A DNA stretch of 64,000 nt from Adiantum capillus-veneris (Eukaryota; Streptophyta; Polypodiopsida; Polypodiales; Pteridaceae). Numbering within the stretch: position 1 is the first letter of the stretch; every line of letters starts with the position of its first letter. The translations under genes were made by a program, and so were the position numbers. Shown here in pieces: positions 48,699 through 59,600 of the stretch. The notes below the pieces were generated by a model. The model had not been told where the DNA came from, made no database searches, and was given only the letters and a program-made list of their open reading frames with translations. The stretch covers positions 16,511,077 through 16,575,076 of the forward strand of contig CM043946.1 in the NCBI GenBank assembly GCA_014529385.2, written 5' to 3'.

Positions 48699-49319
48699 GC
48701 AAATGCTACTGGTAGCATGCAAGGAGTCAGGCAAATTTGGGTACCGAAAGCACAGCTTAAGGACAAGCCGATTCAAATATGGGTGCCCAAAACATCATTG
48801 ACAATACCAAAGACGGTTCCAAGGGTCAAAACACAGAGACGAGCATCTCCGAGTAGGGAACTTAACACAAAATGGATTTGGAAGAAAAAAGAGTACTTAT
48901 CTTCTTCGCAAATGGGAAAATCAATCAAGCAATGGAGAGTTAAGGCTCAGAAACCTCAACCATACCATAGAACACCAAGCAAACCAAGGTATCAATGGCA
49001 AGTAAAAGATCGACAATAGTCAAAAGTGATACCAACAGCTCAGGAAATCAATGTGCTAAAGCATCCTGATGACACAATCAAGCAAAGAGCACACAAGCTA
49101 CAAGATTTTCTCTTTGGAAGACAACATCAGAAAGCCTTGACATCAGAAACCCTTGAGTTAATTACTCAAAACCTACCTCTTGCACAGCATAATGGTTTGA
49201 ATTGCATTGATATTCAAAGCATGGTAGAGCCAACCAAAGCTATGCATAGACACGATTGTTCAACCTATGCGCACAGTCGTCCCGGAGTACGCCATCTAGG
49301 AGGGGTGGAAGAGTACTAA
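48699..49319 (+). pseudogene. G1 basic tail with W(V/I)PK repeats
   Basis: The same frame goes on after the stop at 48696: QIWVPKAQL, PIQIWVPKTSL, TKWIWKKK, KQWRVKAQ, RYQWQVK, then after TAG at 49017 a tail containing ITQNLPLAQHNGLNCIDIQS, ending at 49319. The repeats combine Trp with Lys/Arg and look like nucleic-acid contacts, but no family is known to me. G2 carries the matching tail at about 59905-60420. Confidence 0.7.
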
Positions 49320-50864
49320 GTAATTAAGGGTAATGCTTGAAAAGGGAGGAAAAAGTTTGATGTTAACGTGTGATTTTTTGCAAAATTACCTAATAATGCC
49401 CTTATAAATCATCAACAGGGGAATTTAACTAATGATATCTCCCCGATCAATGTAGATAGTGTATATGGTATCAGAAAATCATCAAAAAATAGTCCTTTTT
49501 TATTATTTTTCATCATTTTTCTCAATATTGAGACTTAAAAATGGAGAAATCCAACAAAAAACAATAAAGTTGTGCTTATCAATGGTTTTTCTTAATTATT
49601 GTATTTTCACTTTGCTTTTTTAGCACATTTTGTTATTTTCTTTCATTTTTTCAATAAGCAGGTCAAAAATTAATAATAAATAACAAAGGAACTCAGAGGG
49701 AAAAACTGAAGACATGGTGTTGATCAGAAAGACAAGGTGTACAAGCACAAAGAAATTCAATGAAATCGGAAGATGGACGCGGGAAGACTAAATTAGGCGG
49801 CCAGATCTACTTTTGCAGAATTCTTGCAGAATGAGCTACAGGAATCCGATTGGGAAAATTTTTAAGTCTAACATAGATTTCACGGCCTAGTAGGATTAAC
49901 GGGGGAATCTAGGGAAAAATGGTTCGAGAAGTTGGTTATAGATATCCCAGGTAAGCTAAAACCACCTCATTTCCACTTGTTGCCTTTGGAGAGAGAGCTT
50001 TTCGACCTCTTTCGCGCATCTTTTCCGGAGTCTACAATCACCTGTTTTCAGCGCCGTCTCACACGAGACATGAGGGGTAAGTTCTTTACTCATCAATGAT
50101 CCATTTTGTATGGTCGGTAGCTAGTCTAAACCCCTAGAAAAAACCCTTGAATCCGAGTAGTGCACGAAGACCTACGACCAAAAATCGACCATAGCAGCCA
50201 ATCAGCTCAACCAAATCGGATGAGATTTGAATTATAGCATACCGCAACATATTAGAACACTTCTATATCAACATTTGACCATTCGGCAGGGGTCCCGAGT
50301 AGAAAATCTAGGTTTTTGACAGATGCTAGAATTGTATTCTAACTCCACAAACAGCTTACGTACGAGATCTATACACAATGTATATGATTGGTTTCATAAA
50401 ATCAATCAAGCAAAGCCCTCGAAAAGCAGAAAATGGCTCGAAGGTTGCAAAGCGTTAAATTCGACATACGAGGTCAAATTGACTCCAAAATGGCCAAAAC
50501 TGGATGAGTTGCTTCACGACTATGTTGCGGACAAGTCCATAGCCTCAAAAGCGACTAACCAACTCAACAGGCAGTGTAGTCACAAAAATCAGAGATTTCA
50601 GAGTCAACAAAGCACAAAGTGATGCCGGCAAGACCATACTTTTCCAAATTCAATTTAGGACATTTTTTAGGTGTATAAAATGTGTTTAGGTCAAAAATTT
50701 TAAGTTTTGCAAGAAAAATGTGACTGCCGTAAATAATCATGATTATTTACTTTTGCACTATTTTGGCTTGAAAGTTGCATCATCACCTCACGTATCACTT
50801 GTACACATCTATTACATGCCAAAATTCAAGTATGAGTCAAAATGATCACATATAGCTTGAAAAT
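49320..50864 (+). other. G1 spacer between pol and the 3' ORF
   Basis: About 1.5 kb of A/T-rich DNA with no supported gene; a 99-codon frame at 50323-50622 has no recognised domain. Near its end is the best palindrome of the G1 family, arms GTAAATAATCA and TGATTATTTAC (50729-50750), about 115 bp before the 3' ORF. Confidence 0.65.
50729..50750. repeat. Perfect 22-nt palindrome upstream of G1 ORF3
   Basis: The two 11-nt arms GTAAATAATCA and TGATTATTTAC are exact reverse complements, of the same type as the four in the G1 leader 14 kb upstream. Confidence 0.9.
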
Positions 50865-53202
50865 TTGCCAAAAAACGCAGAAAGATTCAAGAGCGAAGAA
50901 GGAAATCAGGTAGAACTGCAACTTCTACCCAAAGAAGTGTATGATGTCGCCACAAATCCCCATACCAAAGAAGCCAACCGAAGGCTAGGACTCAGGGATT
51001 TCTATGAACAAGAGCCGTGTGGAGTGGACTTCCAAAAATCTTATGAGCTTTTGTCCACGATCAAAGAAAATGATGCCACTCAAATCTCTGACCAACAAGG
51101 GAACAAAGTTGAAGTAATAATTACCAAAAGGAGATAGTGCTAGAAGCACTCAAACTGCCAACAGAGGGAATGACAATTAGGGCGAGAGATAGAAAGACGG
51201 CAAGAACCTTCACCAAGGAAACCGCCGCTGCTATATTTGCCAACCTCATCCAAAAACAGGTGGAAGAGCTCGCAAGGTTGTATCACCAGCACTTCCACTT
51301 CCTCGCCAAAAGACCGCCAAGGTATACGACACCTAATCATGCGGTTGCCACAACCTTTACACAAGTTCTCAAATCAACAACCAGACAACCAATTGACCAT
51401 ACATAGTATGTTTTGTCCGCATTGAAAGGGACAAAGAAAGAGGAAAAATTACATACTTGGGAGCACCAGAGGTTCTAACCAGAATTGCTTACCATGCTAT
51501 CCGCATGGCCGACAACTTGCCGCCTGCCCCAGATCAGAACACTTGGATAGTGTCAACACACCCTTCCCCTCGAGCTACAAGATCTACCAAGAGAACATAC
51601 AAGTCAGATGAAGAGTCTGCTGAGAGCTCGCCAGAATGGCATAGTAGTGAAAGCTCAGATAAAGAGGAAGAAAGAGCACGAGGAGAAGAAATGAAGAGAA
51701 AGCCATGTCAGGACACCAGGAGGAACCTGTACAAAAACAAGCCAGATTTGAAAGAGAAAAGGATTCTTCACCTGTTTCACCTGAATCTTACGAAATTTTC
51801 AGATGCATGCAAAGAAAAAGATGAACAGCTAACAGAAGTTACAAGCAACCTTCTAACTACAACCCTGTCAGCTCAAAAGATTCAGGTACACTTGGATGTA
51901 GCAAATGCCTCTCTACATTACTCAGAGCAAAGAATAAATGATCATGCAATTTTTCTGTGGAAAATCGGAGAAAATCCCGCAGTGGCCTTGATCAAAGGAA
52001 CAGACGAGGTCTACAAAGAATTAGAGAAGAAGAATAAAGACCTCGAGTTGGAGCTTAAACTAGAGCACTCTTAGTGCAGAGACCTGGCTTTAATGCGGGT
52101 GCAAAGATAAGACAAGCTGCTGAAAGAAATAGCTGAACTTAAAAGGGTCAACGAGCTGTTGAGAGAGGGACAGCCAGAAACACAAGAAGAGGTAGGCACT
52201 TCAGAGCAGCCACAGATAGAGATCCGCTTAGTTTCATTTGCTGAGATGGAGACACAGCCAGCAGAAGAGCTAAGTGGCGAGGAGGAATTTCAAGTACACC
52301 TAACCAAAATGGATACAGTGCCAATGGTCCAGCTCTCAAAGGCTGAGGAAGATGCACTGAAGGAGAAGATTACACAAGTGGTAAATGAGCAGTGCAAGGC
52401 AGCAATGGATTAGGAGCTGAGAGTTCTTCACTCCGTCAACATTACACAACTCCTTTCCAATCAAATCAATGTGCAATGGCACCAACAATCTCTGCCCTAT
52501 CCTCTGATTAAGGTGGAGTTTCTACAAGTCAAAGAAATGCTTTACATAGACATGCAAGTCGAGGGCGCAGATCAAGACCACTCAAAATGGAGGCTGAGCT
52601 GGCTAAACAAGAATCCAAGGTATTTGATTCTGTTCACAAGAGCACCTGGGGGCCTGCAAAAGGATCCTACTTTCTATCTTGTACCAAGAGTAAGGACCTG
52701 GATAGCACAATAGGCAGTAACAAAGAAGCGGCCAACTTGGCTTAATTACCCCAGATTGCCTGCTTCAGTAAATAAACCACCGACAAAAGATTACATAGTG
52801 AAAACCCTAACGGATTCCATGTCCTTCTTCAGAATTCTACCAAATCTATCATGTGCAATGTTATACAAAATCTGCCAAATGTTGCTCACCTGCATCGACG
52901 TATTCCATGAGCCAGAGCAAGCAGGCACCCCGTGGATGTCATTCCTCGAGGGTAACAAAGGTTTGTGCTATGATCTCAGTGGCCAACCCTCCGAAGAAGT
53001 CCTCTATGGCTTCTACGTCATATGTATGTTTTTACCTTCTCACAATATGCTGGCATTTGAGGAAGTATTCTACACAGGGTTCTTCACTTGGCGAACGAAA
53101 ATATTTGGGCCAGTGATCAGCAACCTGACATCACAATTTGTAGGCTACTCAGCAGTGGAGCTGAAAAACAATCACTATGCAGTTCTTGCAAGTATCAGAT
53201 AA
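50865..53202 (+). pseudogene. G1 ORF3: unknown conserved protein with coiled coil
   Basis: Pieces in order: 50865-51137 (VELQLLPKEVYD, EPCGVDFQKSYELL), 51137-51406 (AKRPPRYTTPNHAVATTFTQ), then one frame 51457-53202 with stops at 52072, 52108, 52411 and 52711. That frame starts YLGAPEVLTRIAYHAIRMAD, becomes acidic and then strongly heptad-like (about 51780-52170, e.g. YKELEKKNKDLELELKLEHS). It ends in a separate domain (about 52756-53202, KPPTKDYIVKTL, WMSFLEG, FEEVFYTGFFTW). G2 encodes the first part again at 62690-63540. I recognise no family and see no signal peptide or clear membrane span, so an envelope role is not supported. Confidence 0.7.
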
Positions 53203-53313
53203 AGAGAGGAAAATCATATACCAAAAGGCACTAAATGCGATTAAATACAACCTCGCCAGTCGTCAACCTGAAGACTACTTCATCCCATAAAGTTGTGTCA
53301 AGGGACGACACAG

Positions 53314-53329
53314 GTGAGGAGGAGGGGAA
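53314..53329 (+). promoter_or_regulatory. G1 polypurine tract
   Basis: GTGAGGAGGAGGGGAA directly before the 3' LTR; primes plus-strand DNA synthesis. Confidence 0.88.
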
Positions 53330-54343
53330 TGTTAGCAGCAAGATAACACGGATACCATTTTTCGGAGCTCCCATGTAAAAACACTTATTATTTTTAATAA
53401 ATCGAGAATATTGTAACTCTTATTTTTTGGATAAACCTTGTAATTGATGAGCTGGGATTGCAAGCTTTCAGATTTTATCAACCTGTCATTACCTATCCTT
53501 AGTCAGAGCTCCCAAATTATTAGTTTTGACCACCAAAAACCTTGGCTAAGGTATAAAAGCCAATTTTTATAAGTCATTTGTAAGTTTTGGATAATGAAAT
53601 AGACAGCATGAGCTAACGGTCTTCTTGCGCTTCCTACTCCCTCCCCGGTTGTCACATTGCAGTCATGTTTGTTGCATTGTAACGACAGGTAAGAGCTCTA
53701 TGCATTGACGTAAACACATCACAGTATTTCGTAGCTTTTGGTATCGCCGACCCACGGCCTAATTCCATCATAAGTAGGAATTTACACTTCAAAATCAAAA
53801 ACTAAACATAGGCGGGGTATTGGGGCATTATTGCTAAGCATTTAGGTGCATTCTGGGTCAAAAACGATTAGGTCAAAAATCCACTGCTGCTGTTAATAAT
53901 CGTGATTTTGAAACTCTACATAAAGTGGGATTTGAGAACATAATCATGTGTGCTTAGGTCTTATAAACTAGTTCTAGAAGTTTTGTTACTGCTGTTAATA
54001 ATCGTGATTTTGAAACTCTACCTAAAGTGGGATTTGAGAACATAAGCATGTGTGCTTAGGTCTTATAAACTAGTTTTAGAAGTTTTGTTATGTTTGGATG
54101 TCATTTGATGATGTAACGGATGTGATTTGTTTGTCGATGAGCGATTGGCTTTTAGTGATTTTAGTCACTTAAGTGTAGCTTGAGTTAGATCCGATTTGTT
54201 TGATGTTTTTCGAGAGATTGACACCCTCTTGTAGCCTCTATGCACTAGTCGAGTCAGCTTCGTCCCATGGATTGACAATTTAATCGTGTTTCTCGCTAAA
54301 ACTGCAATAAGATAGGATAATGAGGTTAGACGCCTGTCCCACA
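53330..54343 (+). repeat. G1 3' LTR with internal 102-bp tandem duplication
   Basis: Starts TGTTAGCAGCAAGATAAC and ends CCCACA. A unit starting CTGCTGTTAATAATCGTGAT at 53887 recurs at 53989; the 5' LTR has one diverged copy. Each unit carries TTAATAATCGTGATT, half of the G1 palindrome. TATA box at about 53552. Confidence 0.9.
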
Positions 54344-54835
54344 GCAGCCATGGCAGTGCAAAGAAAAGCATGGATGACAAGAGAACTTTGCCAAGCATGG
54401 TTAAATCACTTCAAAAGTGTAGTCATGCAAGATATGGGCTTTGAAAATTGACATCTATTGATATTAGATGGGCATGGTAGCCATATCTCGCTAGAGGTGG
54501 CTGTGAGCGCTTGCGATACCGGCATCGACATTGTAAATTTACTTGCACATACGTCTCATAAGCTCAACCCTTTGGATGTGTCTATTTTCAAATCCCTAAA
54601 GATACACTTCCGCAAAGAAAGGGGCATATGGCAACAAAGAACAACACATTCTCAGGCCAGTAAGAGTGAACTAGCCTCCATTGCACCAAAAGATTTGAAA
54701 TCATCTTTAATAGAAGAAAACATTAAATCCGGATTTCAAGCAACTAGAATATGGTCACACAATCTTGATGTAGTGAAATTTTATGGTATGCCCTGCAATC
54801 ACATTGCAATTGTTGAGGAAGCAAATGACTACTAA
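54344..54835 (+). pseudogene. Pogo-like transposase, part right of G1
   Basis: MAVQRKAWMTRELCQAWLNH continues the transposase cut at 34160. After a TGA at 54449 come LLILDGHGSHIS (second catalytic Asp, 54467-54469) and LNPLDVSIFKSLK (third, 54575-54577), a DD35D spacing. The frame ends at 54833. A short linked frame (54783-54980) and A/T-rich sequence follow up to 55178. The three catalytic acids are thus on either side of a 20-kb insertion. Confidence 0.88.
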
Positions 54836-55178
54836 TGTAGTTGTCTCTCTAAAAAACCTGGAAAACCAAGACACAACCAATTACAATGATGAAGACATAT
54901 CTCAAGTAGCAAATAGTCCACCAAACTTGGTCATGGAAGGTGAGGCAACTTATGTCTTAACATCAATGGCAAATGTCTAGCAAGAAGTTAACAATGACAC
55001 CAACAACTTTGTAAATAACAACAATTTGTCAGTATTGCTGCAACAACCTACCTAGTATAGTTCATTGCTATTATTATAATTCACTTGTATTATAAAAGAA
55101 ATGATGACCTTTATGGTTATAAGTTTAAAATGAACTTAAAAAGGAACCAAAACAAACCTTTTATTTAAAACAAGATAT

Positions 55179-55300
55179 TGTGGTGCGGGTGTCCGACCAC
55201 CTGGTGTGGGTGGACATGTAGGCAAGTTCTTGGCATGTAACTGGTATCATTCCTATAAAGATAGGATGCCGACTATTGAGGAGACAGACCTAGTTTGCAG

Positions 55301-55352
<52 letters not shown>

Positions 55353-55376
55353 GCCGCATGTGACGTGTACATCACA
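55179..55376 (+). repeat. LTR (5') of the non-autonomous element, with long TC tract
   Basis: Contains GGTGTGGGTGGACATG and CCTATAAAGATAGG, then a TC run at about 55305-55351, then TAGCCGCATGTGACGTGTAC. The same repeat at 56935 has a much shorter TC run. Confidence 0.88.
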
Positions 55377-56934
55377 TTGGTGGAGGTGACGGGCAGTTTC
55401 TTGCCGGGTGGGTAGTTACTCTAAGTTTTCTTGGTTGTACCCATGGCCTTTCCCTTTGATGTAGGCTAGTTGCACTCTGCCATCATTCAATGCCGAGTGC
55501 GCTATGCTTTTCTTGCTGTTCACTTTTGTTGATGCACGCTACCGACATCACCACTGGCAGGCAATGTCCAGATATTTTACAGGAGTAGCCAACAGTCTCG
55601 TACATTGTTGCAGGTAGATATTTTTGCATTTCTTGTAGAGCCTCTCTGCGCTTCTTGCCAAGATTGTTCAACCACCTTCAAAATCAATCTCCGCTCTTTA
55701 GCCTGCCAACCCACAACTGCCCCCTTTGCAAGGCATGTTCTGCCATGGACTCTTTCAAGGACGTAGAATCCTAGCCCCAACGTGTCGCGCACTCAGCCTC
55801 AGTTGCAACCCCAGCTATGACAGGATGAGCCCCAGCTATGATGGCAGTCGGGTTTTATGTAAGTCACGCTATGCTATGTATAGAGGCTACAACAGTAGAC
55901 GCGGAGCAGCTAGATGTCGTTATCATAGTAGTAAGAAAACTTGTGCTTGCTCGCAATATCAGTAGCTGGCACGGCTATGATCATATGCGAAGTGGGCTTA
56001 CCCTCTATATTGACTGTTGTGCGCTCCTTGCACCTTCCTATGAGCCTCGCCTTTCCCACCCCATCTCGTTTGCAGATTTTCAATATGGTCTACAAGTGGG
56101 CCAGCCTGGTGATGCTGAGGATGCCATGTGCGCAGAGAAGGTGGCTCAACCTTTAACCCCAAATATGCAGGCCTGAAATAGCTACATACCTTTATATTGT
56201 CCTTCAACACACCCTGCTCTTGTTCAGCCCCTCTTATTGCAAGAACCCTCTCTCATGGAGCTTTCCAGAACTCGTGCAAGACAGTCCCATCAAAGTAGTG
56301 GCTAGCTTGTTAATGCATTTGGATTTTGGTGAGTGTTTCCTGCGAGCGACAACCTACACTGAACATGCTCTACACAACCGATTCTCTTGGGATATTTTGC
56401 AGTTTGCATATGGTTTTCAAATGTTCTTGTTTTGAGCATGCTAGAAAACACGGGAGTTGCTGCACCTTGATTATTGCAGAAGTACCTGATCTTCTAGTCT
56501 TGCTGGTCATGAAGCAGAGCTTCAATCGTGAAGCTCAACTTTTCATGATTGTGTTTAGTGGTAGTCTTTTCATCTTAGGTTCCTTTTGCAATCTAGTTTT
56601 TGTTGAATAACCATTACCATCACACCAAACTCCTTCGAGAAGGGATGCATTTCGCAAAAAATTCGCACCCAATCCTCAATTAATCCTTCCTCGTCTCGTC
56701 CATTACATCGGGATAGCGACTTGATGTTTGCATGAGTGATATGTATGAGTTCCATGCCTTGATGATGTTTCGGCATGATGTCGAGTTTAGCCCCCAAGTT
56801 CAGTCTCTAGCACCTAATCCATTGTATGATCACTCCTCCCAAATGAGGCGTCGAAGTTGATTCCTTCATGTCGAGTCCATTCTTAGCCCAAATTTATAAA
56901 AAGATGTTCATCTTTTTCTCCCTAAGGGGGGAGG

Positions 56935-57100
56935 TGTGGTGTGTGTGTCTGATCACCTGGTGTGGGCGGACATGTAGGCAAGTTCTTGGCATGTAATTGG
57001 TATCGTTCCTATAAAGATAGGCTACCGACTATTGAGAAGACAAACCTAGTTTGCAGTGCATCTCTCTCTCTCTCTAGCCTCACGTGACGTGTACGTCACA
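56935..57100 (+). repeat. LTR (3') of the non-autonomous element, with short TC tract
   Basis: As the 5' copy, but the TC run is only about 16-20 bp (near 57061-57075). This accounts for most of the length difference (166 versus 198 bp). Confidence 0.88.
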
Positions 57101-57104
57101 ATAT

Positions 57105-57602
57105 CATAAGTAATTTGGAAAATGATTTAGTTGTAGGTTGGACATGGATAACAACTAATACGGTCCTTAAACATCTATAAAACGTATTCAAGGCTAACAT
57201 ATGTTTTGTCTTGTTTGCATGGATGCAAGTGAGGACTCTATCCTTTCTTGGAATTTTTTTGGCTTAAGATGTTGTCCGTCCTTGAAGTACTAGACCCTTG
57301 ACACACACATACACACAGAGTTATGGGTGATAGACTTACTGATAGATTTTTGGGATCTCTCTCAGTGAATAAGAAGAGGAAGCTATAATAATCTTTGAGT
57401 GTGGTAGACTAGCTATCACAATTCTCTCTTAAATACCAAGTCTTAAGTTCATGACTTCTCAGATAGAGCTTTGAGGCCTCTTGATGTGTTCCTTTGACAT
57501 TAAAATCTCTCTCCCTCTCTCTATAAATAAATAAATTATATATATATAAAGATAAATACGTATATATATACATATATATGTCTATATATAGGAGTATATA
57601 TA
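57105..57602. other. No gene seen; AT-rich microsatellite
   Basis: No coding signal to 57520; then a mixed TA/TATATA tract at about 57525-57612 that borders the minus-strand gypsy fragment. Confidence 0.5.
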
Positions 57603-59110
57603 TATCCAATACAACCACACATGCACCAATTAGGTACTCTTTCCAATTTTTCAAGGTTGCAACCATACCCCATAACTCTCTCTTTATCCGTGGATAGTTT
57701 CTTTGGCAAGCACTTAGTACCTTTGCTCCAAATCTCACCACATACATGTGTCCTTCTTTGTCATCTTGCCCTATTGCCCATCCAATCCCTGTAGGACTGC
57801 TGTCTACTGTCACAATTATTGGACTTTAACACTCATAGTCTAGCTTTCTCAAAGTTGGTGCTGATTGGAGCAACTCCTTTACCTTTTTCATGGCTTTAAC
57901 ATGTGCTTCTGTCCATTTAAACTTTTGATTCTTTTTAAGCAATTGATAAAGAGTATCAGCTATGTGCATAATGTGGAATCCAAATACCATAAAAGACACA
58001 TGCTCCTAGGAACCTTCTAACCTCAGTGATGCTATGGCATGTTTCTTTCATTCTTTGGATGGCATCTACCTTTGTTGGACAAGGTTTCCTACCATATGGT
58101 CCGCACATGTGCCCCAGAATGAGCACTTCATTGACACCAAACGTAGACTTTTTCCCTTACAAAGTAATATTCACTTCTTCCAACCTAGACAAAATTTTAT
58201 CACAATCATTTATGTGATTTAGCACAAACCTGCAACATCCCCTGAGATCCAAAGCTTCATTTTTCTCACTTTCTTCACATCCTTTGATATGCAAATCATC
58301 AATGAAAGGCATTGTGATTTGAGGAATAAAGTCACGTAAGACTTTATTCATCCCATTCATCATATGTGCAACCAAGTTAGTTGCTCCCTGTGGTGGCAAG
58401 GTACACATTCTTACCAAACCTAAAGGTGTCCTCATGGTTGTCAAGTCTTTGCTTTCTATTGCAAGCTGAAATTGATCATACCCTGAGTAGAGGTCCCTCA
58501 TTGAGTAGATTTCCCTTCCTGCAAATGCCTTTGCAAACTCATCCACAATCGGTCTTGTACTTACATTTCTAATTGTCACCTTGTTCACTGGTTGCATATC
58601 TTGGATGAAGCGTAGAGCACCATTCTCCTTCGGAACTGTGGACCACATGTTTGAGTATGGAGCACAAGAAGGCTCCAAAATCCCCATTTTGATCTTTTCA
58701 TTCAATAGCTATACTAACTTGGGCAAATGAGCCTTTGGAACCGGAATAGGCCGCAGATTCCAAGGCACATGAGGTATTGTAAAAATTACCATAGGAGCTA
58801 CAATAGAAGGATCAACACATCCTATCTCATAGTGGATCAAATGCAAAATCCTTACCATGCATTGAAAGCATTCCTTTAAAGCATTTTGTCTCCTCCTGTG
58901 TTAGAAACTCCTTGCAACCAATCTACAACTCTTGAAAAGACTCCTTTATTAAGGTGTGCCCAATCTTTTTAGGATTCCTCGAACTTGGTTCCAAAGAAGC
59001 CTGCTCAATCTTTTCCCTATTGTGGTGTGGTAAGGGTGAAGCTACTGGTTTCACCTTCTTTGGTACACTCTTGTATTTAATTTCAACATTTGTTCTCCAA
59101 GCTGTACCAC
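57603..59110 (-). pseudogene. Minus-strand gypsy fragment: RT and RNase H of another lineage
   Basis: Read leftwards from about 59110: KIGHTLIKESFQEL, then a proline-rich lead-in (PWNLRPIPVP), then RT: KMGILEPSCAPYSNMWSTVP, LRFIQDMQPVNKVTIRN, MRDLYSGYDQFQL, PFIDDLHIKGC. A decayed connection follows (EVRRFLGACVFYGIWIPHY), then RNase H: VDSSPTGIGWAIGQDD, RELWGM, WKEYLIGA. The catalytic DLYSGYDQ and FIDD motifs are kept, but several stops and shifts are present. RT motifs are quite unlike those of G1 (FIDD against YMDD), so it belongs to another gypsy group. Its right end meets G2 at about 59115 in the opposite orientation. Confidence 0.82.
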
Positions 59111-59114
59111 TCAG

Positions 59115-59600
59115 TACACTCCAGATTCAACCCTTACCAGAGGATGAAATCAAGACTGACGACGAGTGGCTAGATGGTCTTGATATGCGAAAATTTGAAT
59201 TTGAACGACGATTACAAAGTTAAAGCTTTAGTAGATATAGGAGCCCGAGTCAATGCAGTCAACTATTCCACTTACGATGAAGCAACTAAACCACTTGAAT
59301 ATCGTGGAGCCACTGTCAAGGGCTACAACAAGAGTGTCACTCCAAATTTAGGGTAGATCAACTTGAATATTATGGTTCATGGATTCCCTTGCCCGCGTAC
59401 TTTCATATGTATAGCGAATGAACACATGAATGAGAACCTAATATTATGTGTTACATGGATGAGAACCTACAGAGAAATTTAGGATTGGGATGCCAGAATT
59501 CTAGAGCTCACACTCAAAGGAGGACAACTAAAAGTACCATTTGCCTATAGTAAAGAGGAATGGAAGGAAGCTCTCGGTGTTTTCCACTCAAACAAGTAGA
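59115..59600 (+). pseudogene. G2 post-integrase aspartic protease
   Basis: DDEWLDGLDMRK matches the G1 lead-in. A one-base shift near 59190 leads to VKALVDIGARVNAVNYSTYD, with the active-site Asp at 59234-59236 (DIGA where G1 has DTGA). Then come LNIMVHGFPCPRTFIC and NENLILCVTWMRTYREI, with stops at 59353 and 59479. The Arg codon after the active site is CGA, where G1 has TGA. Confidence 0.75.

Larger units (their letters stand above)
34161..54343 (+). mobile_element. G1: 20-kb Ty3/gypsy element inserted in a pogo transposase
   Basis: Bounded by an 896-bp 5' LTR and a 1,014-bp 3' LTR. It has an Asp-tRNA primer site, a 1.9-kb leader, gag, a protease-like region, RT, RNase H, integrase, a second aspartic protease, basic W(V/I)PK repeats, a 1.5-kb spacer, a 3' ORF and a polypurine tract. 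About 4.9 kb of the length is the copia-2 insertion. The Asp primer site and extra 3' ORF recall the Athila/Tat branch of plant gypsy elements, but the post-integrase protease is not part of their usual layout. The LTRs look about 85-90% identical by eye, so G1 is older than copia-1. No clear target duplication remains (GCATT left, GCAGC right). All frames carry stops or shifts. Confidence 0.9.
55179..57100 (+). mobile_element. Small non-autonomous LTR element
   Basis: 1.9 kb between two matching terminal repeats (55179-55376 and 56935-57100) starting TGTGGTG and ending CACA. It is flanked by ATAT on each side (55175-55178 and 57101-57104). TTGGTGGAGGTGACGGG after the first repeat is a primer-site candidate. 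AAGGGGGGAGG before the second is a good polypurine tract. The interior has only short frames with no retroelement protein, so the element would depend on enzymes from elsewhere (TRIM/LARD type). A minus-strand frame at about 55577-55792 might be captured sequence; I do not recognise it. Confidence 0.82.

Noticed and set aside
50865-53202. ORF3 as a retroviral-type envelope gene
   Set aside because: No signal peptide, fusion-peptide-like stretch or transmembrane anchor is visible; position alone is not enough.
34156-54348. Target-site duplication for G1
   Set aside because: Flanks read GCATT and GCAGC; only three bases agree, and neither restores the transposase frame exactly, so I do not claim one.
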